Below, piece after piece: positions 43,911 to 52,502 of a stretch of DNA of 64,000 nucleotides. Position 1 is the first letter of the stretch. Each line of letters starts with the position of its first letter. The DNA comes from CAWKKW01 sp963850345 (GTDB taxonomy: Bacteria; Acidobacteriota; Terriglobia; Terriglobales; Acidobacteriaceae): positions 868,001 through 932,000 of the forward strand of contig CAWKKW010000005.1 in assembly GCA_963850345.1 (NCBI GenBank), written 5' to 3'. The position numbers were made by a program, and so were the translations under genes. Below the pieces are notes generated by a model. It was given only the letters and a program-made list of their open reading frames with translations. It made no database searches and was not told where the DNA came from.

Positions 43911-44927
43911 TCAGTAGTACCAATACCAAACACCTTCACATGGGCTCTCGTCGACTGTTCCCGGGTGCCATCGGTCGTGCCGGAAGCCATCCATCAAGGG
44001 AACCAGGACTTCGACGTTCTGGGCCGCGATAACTTCTACCTCTTGGACTGCGCCATGCCGATCGACGACCTGCCGGAGTACATTCGGGGAAGGCCAGTTT
44101 CCATTTGAGGCAAAACTGAATGTGGGGTCCAAATCTTCTAACTCCCTCACCTCGAATCTCTGAAAGGGACGAAGTGACTCTCCGGGCTTCGCCTGCGCGC
44201 CAGGAAGATCGAACCGGGCCGCATCTGAACTGAGTGCCGCATCAATGGTTACGTCGGCCGTGAGCAGATCGCGTCCCATCGCCTGAACCGCGAAATGCAT
44301 CGGAACCACCTTGCCGGCAAACACAACATGTTTTTGCCAACTGGTAATCAGACCCGCTTCGTTGTCCTGCACCAGAAGCCCGCTGCGCAGGAAAACGTAC
44401 GCAAACGTGAAGGTGTGCCTGGCGACCCATGTGCGGCTGATGCGCACGAATTGCAAGCTGCCCACGGACTGCGGTTCGATTCTCCAGCCAAGCGGGACGC
44501 GATTGAATTCGGGGGTGACCAAGTTTTGCGGAACTGGGGCCAGTAGCGCTTGCAGCAGCATCAACACGCGGCTGGGCTCGTAGTCGGAGGTGGCCTGCAT
44601 CTTTCGCACTCGGCCGGACTGCACCTCGACCGCATGGTAGCTGCCGAGCGTCACCTCCTGCCGCCACTGCTGCGGCGAGATCCAGGTCTCTTCGTAAACC
44701 CCGTCCCCCGTGACGATCTTAGGATTCTTGACGAGTTCGATTCCCGGAAAGGCATGAAAGACTACCTTCATGTGAAAAGGGGACGAGCCGGGTAGGCGGA
44801 GGTTCATCTGCTCTTCCGCCCGCGCGAACCACTCCGTCGCATTCGTAGGCTCGGGGCCGGAGGTCTGCGCGACCGCCGGCAATATCAGCCAGCAACAAAG
44901 TAAGACACACAACCCATGAAACACCAT
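43911..44927 (-). CDS. Exported protein of unknown function (338 residues)
   Basis: ATG 44927 with GGAAG seven bases upstream gives 338 residues. It has a signal peptide (MVFHGLCVLLCCWLILPAVAQ). The mature protein has a beta-rich middle part (HTFTFAYVFLRSGLLVQDNE) and ends with WYWYY. The frame is open upstream to 45005, where Met and other starts lack a better site. The general plan resembles acidobacterial exported proteins of no known function. It is placed between the two copies of a 73-base repeat. Confidence 0.68.
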   Translation of the reverse strand: MVFHGLCVLLCCWLILPAVAQTSGPEPTNATEWFARAEEQMNLRLPGSSPFHMKVVFHAFPGIELVKNPKIVTGDGVYEETWISPQQWRQEVTLGSYHAVEVQSGRVRKMQATSDYEPSRVLMLLQALLAPVPQNLVTPEFNRVPLGWRIEPQSVGSLQFVRISRTWVARHTFTFAYVFLRSGLLVQDNEAGLITSWQKHVVFAGKVVPMHFAVQAMGRDLLTADVTIDAALSSDAARFDLPGAQAKPGESLRPFQRFEVRELEDLDPTFSFASNGNWPSPNVLRQVVDRHGAVQEVEVIAAQNVEVLVPLMDGFRHDRWHPGTVDESPCEGVWYWYY

Positions 44928-45203
44928 ATGGATACTTCCAAGATGCAGCCGCTTGCATTCTGTCATTTCCAGCAGCAACGAATTCCGAGGTGTGAGCAAC
45001 GGCACTCCACAACAAAGAACGTAGACCTCTGTTAATGCGACAGAGAGTACACATCTGAAGGATCAAAAAGGGAAGTTGCCACCGACGATACTCGCTTTTC
45101 GCGCGCTGTCAAGGACGAGCCAGTTGATTGCCTTGACGTTTGAGTGTAACCAGCACTGCCGCGCGGAGTTGGAGCGAGAAGACAGGGCAGTGGAATACAT
45201 CCA

Positions 45204-45276
45204 GTGGGGTGATCCGGCGCGAGCAGTGTCCGGTGCAGTCTTTACTGCCTTAAGCACGCAAGCTGGCCCCGGAGCT
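45204..45276 (+). pseudogene. Duplicated 3' fragment of the 43412 gene
   Basis: The sequence reads GVIRREQCPVQSLLP and stop in the same frame as the last 15 codons of the 43412 gene, but there is no matching upstream coding region and no start. The 366-base gap 44928-45293 otherwise holds no gene. It ends 18 bases before the glyS stop. Confidence 0.7.
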
Positions 45277-45293
45277 GGGGAAGGTGGAGATCG

Positions 45294-47393
45294 TCACGAA
45301 GGCGTGACGATCTCAGAGAAGTCGGCGATGCGCGAGAAGTTTTCAAGCACCGAGGCGATGAGGGCGAGGCGGTTGTCGCGCCGGTCTGTTTCTGGAGCCA
45401 TGACCATCACCTTGTCGAAGAAGAGATCGACGTGGGGACGCAGCGAGGCGATGAGTTCGAGGGCTTCGCGATATTGGCGGCGGCTGCGGACGGCTTCGAC
45501 CTGGGACACGAGTTCGGTGGAATGCGCGTGAAGGGCTTGTTCTTCGGGCTGGGAGAGCAGCGACGGAGAGACAGCCGCGGCTGGGGCGATCTTCTTTTCG
45601 GCGGCCTGGCGGAGGATGTTCTTAATGCGCTTGAAGGCGGCGGAGATGGCGGCGAAGTCTTCAGAGCCGCGGACGGCGGTGAGGGCTTCGGCGCGGGCGA
45701 TGGCGTCGCGCACATCGTCTGCTCCGGCGGCGAGCGTGGCCTTGACCACGTCGTAGGCGAAGCCGCGCACATCGCGCAGATAGAACTCGAGGCGTTCCGC
45801 GAAGAAGGTCTGCAGCTTGTTGGAGGTGGCCTGCGTGTGAGTGCGCAAGGAGCCTGACTCGGCGGCGGTACAGAGCTGGGAAACGGTGAGCGGCAACGTG
45901 GATTCGGCGAGGATCTTGATGACGCCGTTGGCCGCGCGGCGGAGCGCAAACGGGTCTTTGGAGCCGGTGGGCTCAAGGCCGATGGCGAACATGTCCACGA
46001 TGGTGTTCATGCGATCGGCGAAGCCAAGGATCTGGCCTTCGATGGTCGCGGGAATCGGGTCGTCGGTCGAAGCGGGGGTGTATTGCGCGTAGATGGCTTG
46101 GGCGATGGCTTCACTATGGCCCTGCGCGCGGGCGTAGAGACCGCCGACGATGCCTTGAAGCTCGGTAAATTCCTTGACCAGTTCAGCGGTGAGATCGGTC
46201 TTTGCCAGACGCACCGCGGTTAGCAGCGATTCGAGATCGACTTCGCTCGCCTGGGCGGCGAGTGCCTGCGCGATGCGGAGGTTCGCTTCCGTCTTGGCGT
46301 GGTAGCTGCCAAGATCCTTCTGGAAGGTGACCGACTTGAGCATGTCGACGCGATCGGCGAGTGGGATCTTCTGATCGGTGTTCCAGAAGAAGCGGGCGTC
46401 GTTGAAGCGGGCGCGAAGAACGCGTTCGTTGCCGTGACGAATGAGCGCTTCGCCGGCGGCATCGGGCTGGGTATTCAGAACGGCCAGGAAGTGGGGCGAG
46501 AGCTTGCCGGAGGCGTCTTCGACCGCGAAGTATTTCTGGTGGTCGCGCATGACGGTGACCAGCACTTCTTCGGGAAGATCTAAGTATTCGGGTTCGAAGC
46601 CGCCGAGCAGAACCGCGGGCCATTCCGTAAGATGAGTGACGGTACCGACCAGGGCGTGATCTTCGCGCCAGCGTGCTTCGGGAACGGTGCGAGTGACAGC
46701 ATCGAGATCTTTGCGAATCTTGTGACGGCGGGCCTCGACATCGGCCAGCACGTGGACGGATTCGAGGGCGGCGAGATAGTGTGACGGTCGAGAGACGGTG
46801 ACCGGCGCTTCTCCGTGAAGAATCCGGTGCCCATAGGTGAGTTTGCCCGCGCGCACCCCGGCAAATTCGATGGGAACGATCTGGTCGTCGAGCAGAGCCA
46901 GTAGCCAACGCAGCGGACGAACGAAGCGCTCCGGCTTGCCCGCGCGCCAGTACATATTCTTGGCCCAGTACAGCGCGGCCAATTCTTTCGGGAGCTGTTC
47001 AGTAAGCACCTGGGCTGCTTCGCGGCCGGGGCGATGAACCGTGGCGGATACGTATTCGCCCTTCGGAGTTTCCAACTTGCGGAGTGCGGATACCTCGACG
47101 CCTGATTTCTTGGCGAAGGCGAGCGCCGCGGGGGTGGGCTGATCGTCTTTAAAGGCGATCTTCCAGGAGGGGCCGGTCAACTGTTCTTCGGTGTCGGCCT
47201 GACGGGCAATGACTCCGGAGATGAGGACGGCAATGCGGCGTGGCGTGGAGTAGCTGGCCACGTGATAGTCAGAGGCAAGCAGGCGTTCGCGCTGCAATAC
47301 GGCCTCGACGCGCTGGGCGAGTTCTGCCTGCGCAGGGGCGATCATCCGGGCCGGGATTTCTTCAAGTCCTACTTCAAGGAGAAGGTCTGGCAT
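45294..47393 (-). CDS. glyS: Glycyl-tRNA synthetase beta subunit
   Basis: This is a 699-residue subunit of the tetrameric (alpha2beta2) bacterial glycyl-tRNA synthetase. It begins PDLLLEVGLEEIPARM. HD-like and anticodon-binding parts follow (DRMNTIVDMFAIGLEPTGSKDPFALRRAANGVIKI). It lies eight bases after glyQ and is shorter than or equal to the usual family length. Confidence 0.95.
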   Translation of the reverse strand: MPDLLLEVGLEEIPARMIAPAQAELAQRVEAVLQRERLLASDYHVASYSTPRRIAVLISGVIARQADTEEQLTGPSWKIAFKDDQPTPAALAFAKKSGVEVSALRKLETPKGEYVSATVHRPGREAAQVLTEQLPKELAALYWAKNMYWRAGKPERFVRPLRWLLALLDDQIVPIEFAGVRAGKLTYGHRILHGEAPVTVSRPSHYLAALESVHVLADVEARRHKIRKDLDAVTRTVPEARWREDHALVGTVTHLTEWPAVLLGGFEPEYLDLPEEVLVTVMRDHQKYFAVEDASGKLSPHFLAVLNTQPDAAGEALIRHGNERVLRARFNDARFFWNTDQKIPLADRVDMLKSVTFQKDLGSYHAKTEANLRIAQALAAQASEVDLESLLTAVRLAKTDLTAELVKEFTELQGIVGGLYARAQGHSEAIAQAIYAQYTPASTDDPIPATIEGQILGFADRMNTIVDMFAIGLEPTGSKDPFALRRAANGVIKILAESTLPLTVSQLCTAAESGSLRTHTQATSNKLQTFFAERLEFYLRDVRGFAYDVVKATLAAGADDVRDAIARAEALTAVRGSEDFAAISAAFKRIKNILRQAAEKKIAPAAAVSPSLLSQPEEQALHAHSTELVSQVEAVRSRRQYREALELIASLRPHVDLFFDKVMVMAPETDRRDNRLALIASVLENFSRIADFSEIVTPS

Positions 47394-47401
47394 GCTGATT
47401 C

Positions 47402-48454
47402 TTATGCTTTCTGTGCCAGCTCATGGCTGGATGCGTTTTGCTGGGCGACGTAGGCTCTGGCCACGCCCACGGCGAGCGCGCGAATGCGCGCAATGACACC
47501 GACGCGTTCGGTGACGGAGATGGCTCCGCGGGCATCGAGCAGGTTGAACAGGTGCGAGCACTTGAGGCAGAGATCGTAGGCGGGCAGCACCGGGAAGCGA
47601 CGCAGGACAGCCGGGATCTCATCCGCCTCTGACAACGTGTGGTCGATGAGGGCGTCGTGCTTCTTCTGGTGGTGTTCCGCCCTATGCAAGGCCTCGGGCG
47701 CGATGAGCCCTTGAAATTCGGATAGCAGGGACTGGCACTCTGCCTCGTAGAGGCGGAAGTGTTCCCATAGCTTGTTCACGTCGGCAGACTCGAAGTTGTA
47801 CACGGAGAACTGCTGTTCTTCGAGCAGCCGCACCTCGCCGTAGGTGACGGGCTGGCCGGTGGCGGGGTTGCGCGCCCACACGATGTCGTAGATCGAGTCG
47901 ACGTCCTGCAGGAAGGCGGCTATGCGTTCCAGGCCGTAGGTGATTTCGCCCGAGATGGGGTCGAGGTCGATGCCGCCGCACTGTTGGAAGTAGGTGAACT
48001 GGGTGATCTCCAGGCCGTCGAGCATGACCTGCCAGCCGACTCCCCAGGCGTTGAGGGTGGGGGCTTCCCAGTTGTCTTCTTCAAACTTGATGTCGTGCTG
48101 GCGAAGGTCGATGCCGATGGCGGTTAGCGACTCGAGATAGATCTCCTGAATATTCGATGGCGGCGGCTTAAGGATGACCTGAAGCTGGGTGTGTTTGTAG
48201 AGGCGATTTGGATTTTCGCCGTAGCGGCCGTCGGCGGGGCGGCGCGAGGGCTGGGCGTAGGCAACGCTGAACGGACGAGGACCGAGCACGCGCAGAAAGG
48301 TGTCGGGAGACATGGTGCCGGCGCCGACTTCGACGTCATGGGGCTGCTGAAGCACGCAACCGCGGTCAGCCCAGAAACTCTGCAGGCGAAACAGAAGCTG
48401 CTGGAAGGTGAGGGGCGCGGCTGAAGCGGGCGATTCCGTGGAAACTGCGTTCAA
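47402..48454 (-). CDS. glyQ: Glycyl-tRNA synthetase alpha subunit
   Basis: This is a 350-residue catalytic subunit. LTFQQLLFRLQSFWADRGCVLQQPHDVEVGAGT, VAYAQPSRRPADGRYGENPNRLYKHTQ and FTYFQQCGGIDLDP are the class II active-site region of GlyQ. The C-terminal extension is longer than in E. coli (about 303). It is followed by glyS. No T-box or other leader was seen. Confidence 0.95.
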   Translation of the reverse strand: MNAVSTESPASAAPLTFQQLLFRLQSFWADRGCVLQQPHDVEVGAGTMSPDTFLRVLGPRPFSVAYAQPSRRPADGRYGENPNRLYKHTQLQVILKPPPSNIQEIYLESLTAIGIDLRQHDIKFEEDNWEAPTLNAWGVGWQVMLDGLEITQFTYFQQCGGIDLDPISGEITYGLERIAAFLQDVDSIYDIVWARNPATGQPVTYGEVRLLEEQQFSVYNFESADVNKLWEHFRLYEAECQSLLSEFQGLIAPEALHRAEHHQKKHDALIDHTLSEADEIPAVLRRFPVLPAYDLCLKCSHLFNLLDARGAISVTERVGVIARIRALAVGVARAYVAQQNASSHELAQKA

Positions 48455-48556
48455 GGGCGGGCTCTCTTGAGAATAGAAAATCTTACCCGCATTCTAAATC
48501 ACGGCTGCTGGATCACCCCTGCGCACAGTCCGATGGCAGCCTTCCGATCCTGAAGC

Positions 48557-48985
48557 TCACGCCACCGGCGTTTTCGCCCCCGGATGTCCAATGGCCGCGA
48601 CCAGCAAGCCGAGGAGCAACATCATGACCAGTTCGAGGCCGATCTGCTCGAGCACCAGCCGGAAAGGCCACGGCTGAATTGCGTAGTAGATGAAGTAGCG
48701 GCTCACGGAGGCCACCAGCCAGACCAGAACTCCATAGTGCAGGCCCTGTCCGACCCAGTGCGACGAATTCACGCCAGCCGCGTAGATCCCTACGAACCCG
48801 ATGGAGAAGAAGAGAAACCCAAGCATCAGGTAAAGGATGTAGGCCTGCGAGTCGGTCGGTGTCCTGGTCAGGTCGGGCATCGCCATGTAGGTGGGCTTCA
48901 AAATCAATCCATGAATGAGGAAGTTGAGCAGTGAGCTCACGATGAACACCGCGACCGTCGCAATCGCAAATCGAGACATCTTCAA
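48557..48985 (-). CDS. Small integral membrane protein, unknown function
   Basis: TTG 48985 has AAGGAG seven bases upstream, giving 142 residues; ATG 48979 (MSRFAIATV) is an alternative. Four membrane helices are predicted (about 3-27, 50-73, 76-98, 112-134) with a short periplasmic loop. I do not recognise the family. It lies 102 bases after the glyQ start in the same direction but with a separate role likely. Confidence 0.65.
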   Translation of the reverse strand: MKMSRFAIATVAVFIVSSLLNFLIHGLILKPTYMAMPDLTRTPTDSQAYILYLMLGFLFFSIGFVGIYAAGVNSSHWVGQGLHYGVLVWLVASVSRYFIYYAIQPWPFRLVLEQIGLELVMMLLLGLLVAAIGHPGAKTPVA

Positions 48986-49210
48986 GACAGCACTCCTTGG
49001 CAAGCAATCGACATGTTGCCTGCTGCAAATTCACTGTTAACCGTTGCGATTGGAGATTACTACCGTGGCTGGCAAAGCGAAAGAACTTCCGTTGGGAGGA
49101 GGGCGCAGGCTGTAGAGTGTCTACGAATTTGAAACAGATGCCTTGCGAGTGACGGATAGGTGGGTGGCCGACCTTTTTCGTTTCACGTTTCTTCCGTCCA
49201 CCCGAATCGA

Positions 49211-49415
49211 GGGTGGCCTTATCCTTCGCGGGTTTGCGAAGGGTGGGTTCTGCGTCGGCTTGCCAGATCCGCAACCGGGTTCAATCCACCTCGACCGCGG
49301 ATACTCTCGCTTCCATTCTTTCGGTTTCGAACGAGTGTATCGGAAGGGCTTTCGGCGAGTCTCGCTTGTCCTGTTGATCCCACCCTTCGCAAACTGCGCG
49401 AAGGATGGGGCACCC
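49211..49415. repeat. Paired REP-like palindromic elements (BIME-like)
   Basis: Two 37-base elements, 49211-49247 and 49379-49415, are inverted relative to one another. Each contains CCCTTCGCAAAC followed by a GC arm and GCGAAGGAT, so each can also fold alone (CTTCGC/GCGAAG). The 131 bases between hold no gene. The 470-base gap 48986-49455 otherwise appears non-coding. Confidence 0.72.
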
Positions 49416-49455
49416 GTAACTCGGTCGCTAACAGAGTGGGCCACCCGCCGGAACA

Positions 49456-50442
49456 TTACAACTCGGATACCCGACCCACGTCCACGAACGGGCCGCGCCA
49501 GACGACGCTCCCGCCCCGGTCGATGTACGCGACCTCATCTGCAAGCTCTACGAAGCACAGTCCGTTCCTGAAACTACCCACCATCTCATACCTGGGCGCT
49601 ATGACATAGGCCCCGCTTGGAGTGATGAACCCGATATGCTTGTTGGGCTCGTCATACGGTTCAACAGCCGCCAGCCCCTCCACAAACTCCCCTGCATAGC
49701 GATATGCAGGCCGTACAACGATGGCTCCAGTGGAATTGATGTAGCCCCAGCGATCCTCAACCTGGACTTCTGCTAGACCCTCATGGAACTCCCGCGCTGC
49801 TTGGTATTGGGCGGCGATCACGTATTCCCCATTCCGCCCGATGTGCCCCCACAAGCTGTCTTTCTGGACTCGCGCGAGTCCTTCCGAAAATGGAAGGGCG
49901 AAGTCGAACTGAAGCGATATCTCGAACTCCAGGGATTTGTTGATAAAGCCCCTTTTTCCGCCAAGTTTGACCGGGGCTACTCCTTCCGAAAAGGATCGTG
50001 CATCTTGGTAGAACGGCGCAATCAGCTCGTCTCCCGAGGATGTAATAAACCCGTATAGCCCACCTAAAGACATCCAAGCGACACCTTCTTGGAATTCACC
50101 CACGGTGCGATATTCTGGCTCAAGAACGATACGGCCTTCCAAATCCATCACTCCTCGTTTGCCATCGACCTGGAAGACTACTCGGTCCTCGCTGATGCAG
50201 AGTGGCAAGTCAGAAATGGGCTGTATGGTCAAATTCCCATCGCTATCCACAGCTCCCCACTTTCCCCCTTGCTTCACTGACGCCAACCCGCAACGGAATG
50301 GGCGCGCACCGTCAAAGACGGGGGCTACGACCTGTCCCCCCGCCCTATCCATGAATCCCACTTTGTACCTGCGCGGATCACGGCCTATTCGCTCAAACGT
50401 AGGAAATATAGCGGTTCCTTCGACCTCTGTGCGCTGGGTCAT
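49456..50442 (-). CDS. WG-repeat protein
   Basis: ATG 50442 (MTQRTEVEGTAIFPTF) gives 328 residues; GTG 50520 adds a Cys-rich 26-residue head and is also possible. The protein is built of about nine WG-type repeats of 40-46 residues, for example KWGAVDSDGNLTIQP, LYGFITSSGDELIAPFY, RWGYINSTGAIVVRPAY and HIGFITPSGAYVIAPRY. Such beta-rich repeat proteins are found in patchy accessory positions. No signal peptide is visible. It follows an unknown gene on the same strand, and both are lower in GC than their neighbours by eye. REP-like repeats lie on both sides. Confidence 0.8.
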   Translation of the reverse strand: MTQRTEVEGTAIFPTFERIGRDPRRYKVGFMDRAGGQVVAPVFDGARPFRCGLASVKQGGKWGAVDSDGNLTIQPISDLPLCISEDRVVFQVDGKRGVMDLEGRIVLEPEYRTVGEFQEGVAWMSLGGLYGFITSSGDELIAPFYQDARSFSEGVAPVKLGGKRGFINKSLEFEISLQFDFALPFSEGLARVQKDSLWGHIGRNGEYVIAAQYQAAREFHEGLAEVQVEDRWGYINSTGAIVVRPAYRYAGEFVEGLAAVEPYDEPNKHIGFITPSGAYVIAPRYEMVGSFRNGLCFVELADEVAYIDRGGSVVWRGPFVDVGRVSEL

Positions 50443-50564
50443 CAGTATCGGATCACCTCTGTTTCCGCAGCCGCAACATGGCTTTTCTGATGCGCCGCCA
50501 TTGCTCCCGACGAAGGGCACAGACGCAGCAAGCCGCCTGCGGAAGGGACGGACCGCGGCAAGCT

Positions 50565-50984
50565 CTAGGGTTGGGCAACCAAGGCTGGGAACTCGGCCTC
50601 TAGCTTGACTACCATCGTGTCGAAAACCCTTCGAGTAGCGGGATCACCCTCGCTTAGATTTTCAGCGAAGTACTCGCCATTTAGCTCCTCCGGGCGAAGT
50701 GTCACTGTCCCGTCTTTCTGGATTGCCGCTTTCCAGAACGAGGAACATCGGGCATCTGTTACCTCGAAGAGGATGGCTGGGAAGATCACGAACTGTCGAT
50801 CATCATTCACGATCTGAAACAGAGTCGTGTTGCCATATTGCGGTGAGTCGATGACCCCGATAAGACCGACCACAAGAGACTCTTTGCCGACCGAGAGTCG
50901 GTGGTTTGGGCGGAACCGGGATGAAGCCTTTAGGAACGACCTCTGCTCCTCGGTCAGTTCACGATTTGTGCATCGGACTCTCAT
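50565..50984 (-). CDS. Hypothetical protein next to the WG-repeat gene
   Basis: This is a 139-residue protein with no signal peptide. It begins RVRCTNRELTEEQRSFLKAS, has a probable beta-sheet centre (SLVVGLIGVIDSPQYGNTTLFQIVND) and an acidic C-terminus. I do not recognise a family. GAAGAG-like purines precede the ATG. It is probably co-transcribed with the WG-repeat gene, so a paired role (for example immunity or scaffold) is conceivable but unsupported. Confidence 0.6.
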   Translation of the reverse strand: MRVRCTNRELTEEQRSFLKASSRFRPNHRLSVGKESLVVGLIGVIDSPQYGNTTLFQIVNDDRQFVIFPAILFEVTDARCSSFWKAAIQKDGTVTLRPEELNGEYFAENLSEGDPATRRVFDTMVVKLEAEFPALVAQP

Positions 50985-51070
50985 TGCATTTTTCTCTTCA
51001 TCTCGACTCGACTGTTTCGGGATGGAAAGAGTGTAACGGAAGGAACTTCGAGAAGGTCCCGGTTACCGTA

Positions 51071-51103
51071 CCCTTCGCAAACTGCGGGAAGGATGGGGCA
51101 CCC
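51071..51103. repeat. Third REP-like element
   Basis: CCCTTCGCAAACTGCGGGAAGGATGG-type element in the same orientation as 49379-49415, with a further 40-50 bases of similar upstream sequence (GAGTGTA-CGGAAGG). It lies directly between the hypothetical gene and recO. Confidence 0.7.
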
Positions 51104-51120
51104 GTACCTTGCTGGCTTTG

Positions 51121-51864
51121 TCAGCCACCGAGGCGGGAGAGGGCAGCGGCGCTGGTGAGGCGGCGTTCCGCGTGGCGTTCGAGGGCCTGAATGGAGAAGC
51201 GGCGGAGATCGAGGGCGCGGGTGCGGGGCCAGGGTTCGGCGGCAAAGGCGGAGACGGGCTGACGAAAGATTCGCGCCGCGAGAGCCTGTGCCTCCGCGGT
51301 GAGCGTTGCGTAGCCGGAGTGGCGGTGATCGGAGCAGACCAATCCATCTCCCTGCGCGTGGAAGTAGGCCGTGCTGCCGGCTAGTTCTCTGCCGCAGACC
51401 ACGCAGCGGGCAAGATCCGGAAGCCAACCCATTAACCGCGTCGTCCACAAGGCGAAGTAGGTCACCGGCATCCAGATGCAGTCGGCGCGCGTGTATTCGA
51501 GCACCGCGAGCAGGAGGCGGAAGACTGCGTCGTTGGGGTCGTGATCGGGCAGCGTTTCTTCGAGCACCTCTGCGAAGAAGGAGAGCGCCGCGGCACGCGC
51601 ATAGTTCACGGGCGCTGAGAGCGGAGAGCTGAGAATCTCGCATGAGTCGAGGCGGACGAGTTCCTGGCGGGGCTTTTCAAACCAGGCAGCCCGCACGTGC
51701 GTCATGGGTTCAAGAGCGCCACCGAAGCGGCGACGCGAACGCGCGGCGGATTTGGCTACACCTTTGATCTTGCCCTGGTCGCGGGTGAAGAGCGACACGA
51801 TCTGGTCGGCCTCGTGAATAGGCCAGGTGCGGAGGATAACGGCTTCAGCTTGATGCGCGCTCAA
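51121..51864 (-). CDS. recO: DNA repair protein RecO
   Basis: TTG 51864 with AGAGG seven bases upstream gives 247 residues starting SAHQAEAVILRTWPIHEADQIV, matching the N-terminal OB-fold of RecO. The open frame extends 86 codons upstream without homology. GKIKGVAKSAARSRRRFGGALEP is the DNA-binding stretch, and the zinc region has CVVCGREL and a further Cys-His pair. RecO helps load RecA at gaps. Confidence 0.92.
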   Translation of the reverse strand: MSAHQAEAVILRTWPIHEADQIVSLFTRDQGKIKGVAKSAARSRRRFGGALEPMTHVRAAWFEKPRQELVRLDSCEILSSPLSAPVNYARAAALSFFAEVLEETLPDHDPNDAVFRLLLAVLEYTRADCIWMPVTYFALWTTRLMGWLPDLARCVVCGRELAGSTAYFHAQGDGLVCSDHRHSGYATLTAEAQALAARIFRQPVSAFAAEPWPRTRALDLRRFSIQALERHAERRLTSAAALSRLGG

Positions 51865-51920
51865 TGGAGTTCCTCTGAGAGCATACCTCGCGGCGGCGCG
51901 GGTCTGTCGTGATGGATGCA

Positions 51921-51949
51921 TTGACACGGCTTGGGACGTGCAGTACGCT
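51921..51949 (+). promoter_or_regulatory. Sigma-70-like promoter of the DUF4870 gene
   Basis: Perfect TTGACA at 51921 is followed after 17 bases by TACGCT at 51944. Transcription would start about 50 bases before ATG 52008. Confidence 0.45.
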
Positions 51950-52007
51950 TCGGGCGAATTCGAATCTGCTGCGCGCTGCGGCGCGAGGCTCTGTTGGAGA
52001 GGAACCC

Positions 52008-52502
52008 ATGGCATTTTGCAGCACGTGTGGGAAGACGATCGCAGACGGCACGACTTATTGTCCGCAGTGCGGCGCACCACAAGGGCAACCGGCGACGGCC
52101 GGCGCCCCTGTGGGCTATGCACCGGTTGCGGCGACCTCGACCGGCATCCAGGAAAACATCGCCGGCCTGCTTTGCTACCTGCTTGGATGGATTACGGGTT
52201 TGATCTTCTTCTTCATCGACAAGCGGCCGTTTGTCCGGTTTCACGCAGCGCAGTCGATCGTGGTATTCGGCAGCCTGAACCTGCTCAGCTTTCTCATCCG
52301 CATCATCTTCGGTTACGGCATATTTGGCGGAGGCAGCATGTTCTGGGCGGGATTCTCCGTCTTTATGCTGCTGGTCGGCATTATCAATCTGCTGGCGTTC
52401 ATTCTGTGGATCGTGCTGATGATCCAGGCGTACCAAGGGAAGAGGTTCGAGGTGCCGATCGCGGCGCCGCTAGCGAAACAGTTGGCAGCACGGCCGTCAT
52501 AG
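52008..52502 (+). CDS. Zinc-ribbon DUF4870 membrane protein
   Basis: ATG 52008 with AGAGGA five bases upstream gives 164 residues. A short zinc ribbon (FCSTCGKTIADGTTYCPQCGAPQG) is followed by a DUF4870-type domain of three helices: NIAGLLCYLLGWITGLIFFFIDKRPFVRFHAAQS and two C-terminal helices. The function is not known. It is divergent from recO and its end overlaps the PAS/HisKA gene by six bases on the other strand. Confidence 0.85.
   Translation: MAFCSTCGKTIADGTTYCPQCGAPQGQPATAGAPVGYAPVAATSTGIQENIAGLLCYLLGWITGLIFFFIDKRPFVRFHAAQSIVVFGSLNLLSFLIRIIFGYGIFGGGSMFWAGFSVFMLLVGIINLLAFILWIVLMIQAYQGKRFEVPIAAPLAKQLAARPS

Noticed and set aside
48455..48556. T-box or other leader upstream of glyQ
   Set aside because: The gap is too short and no T-box sequence is seen.
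49248..49378. tRNA-like sequence between the REP elements (a GGTTCAATCC string)
   Set aside because: The flanking bases do not form a T-arm or acceptor stem.
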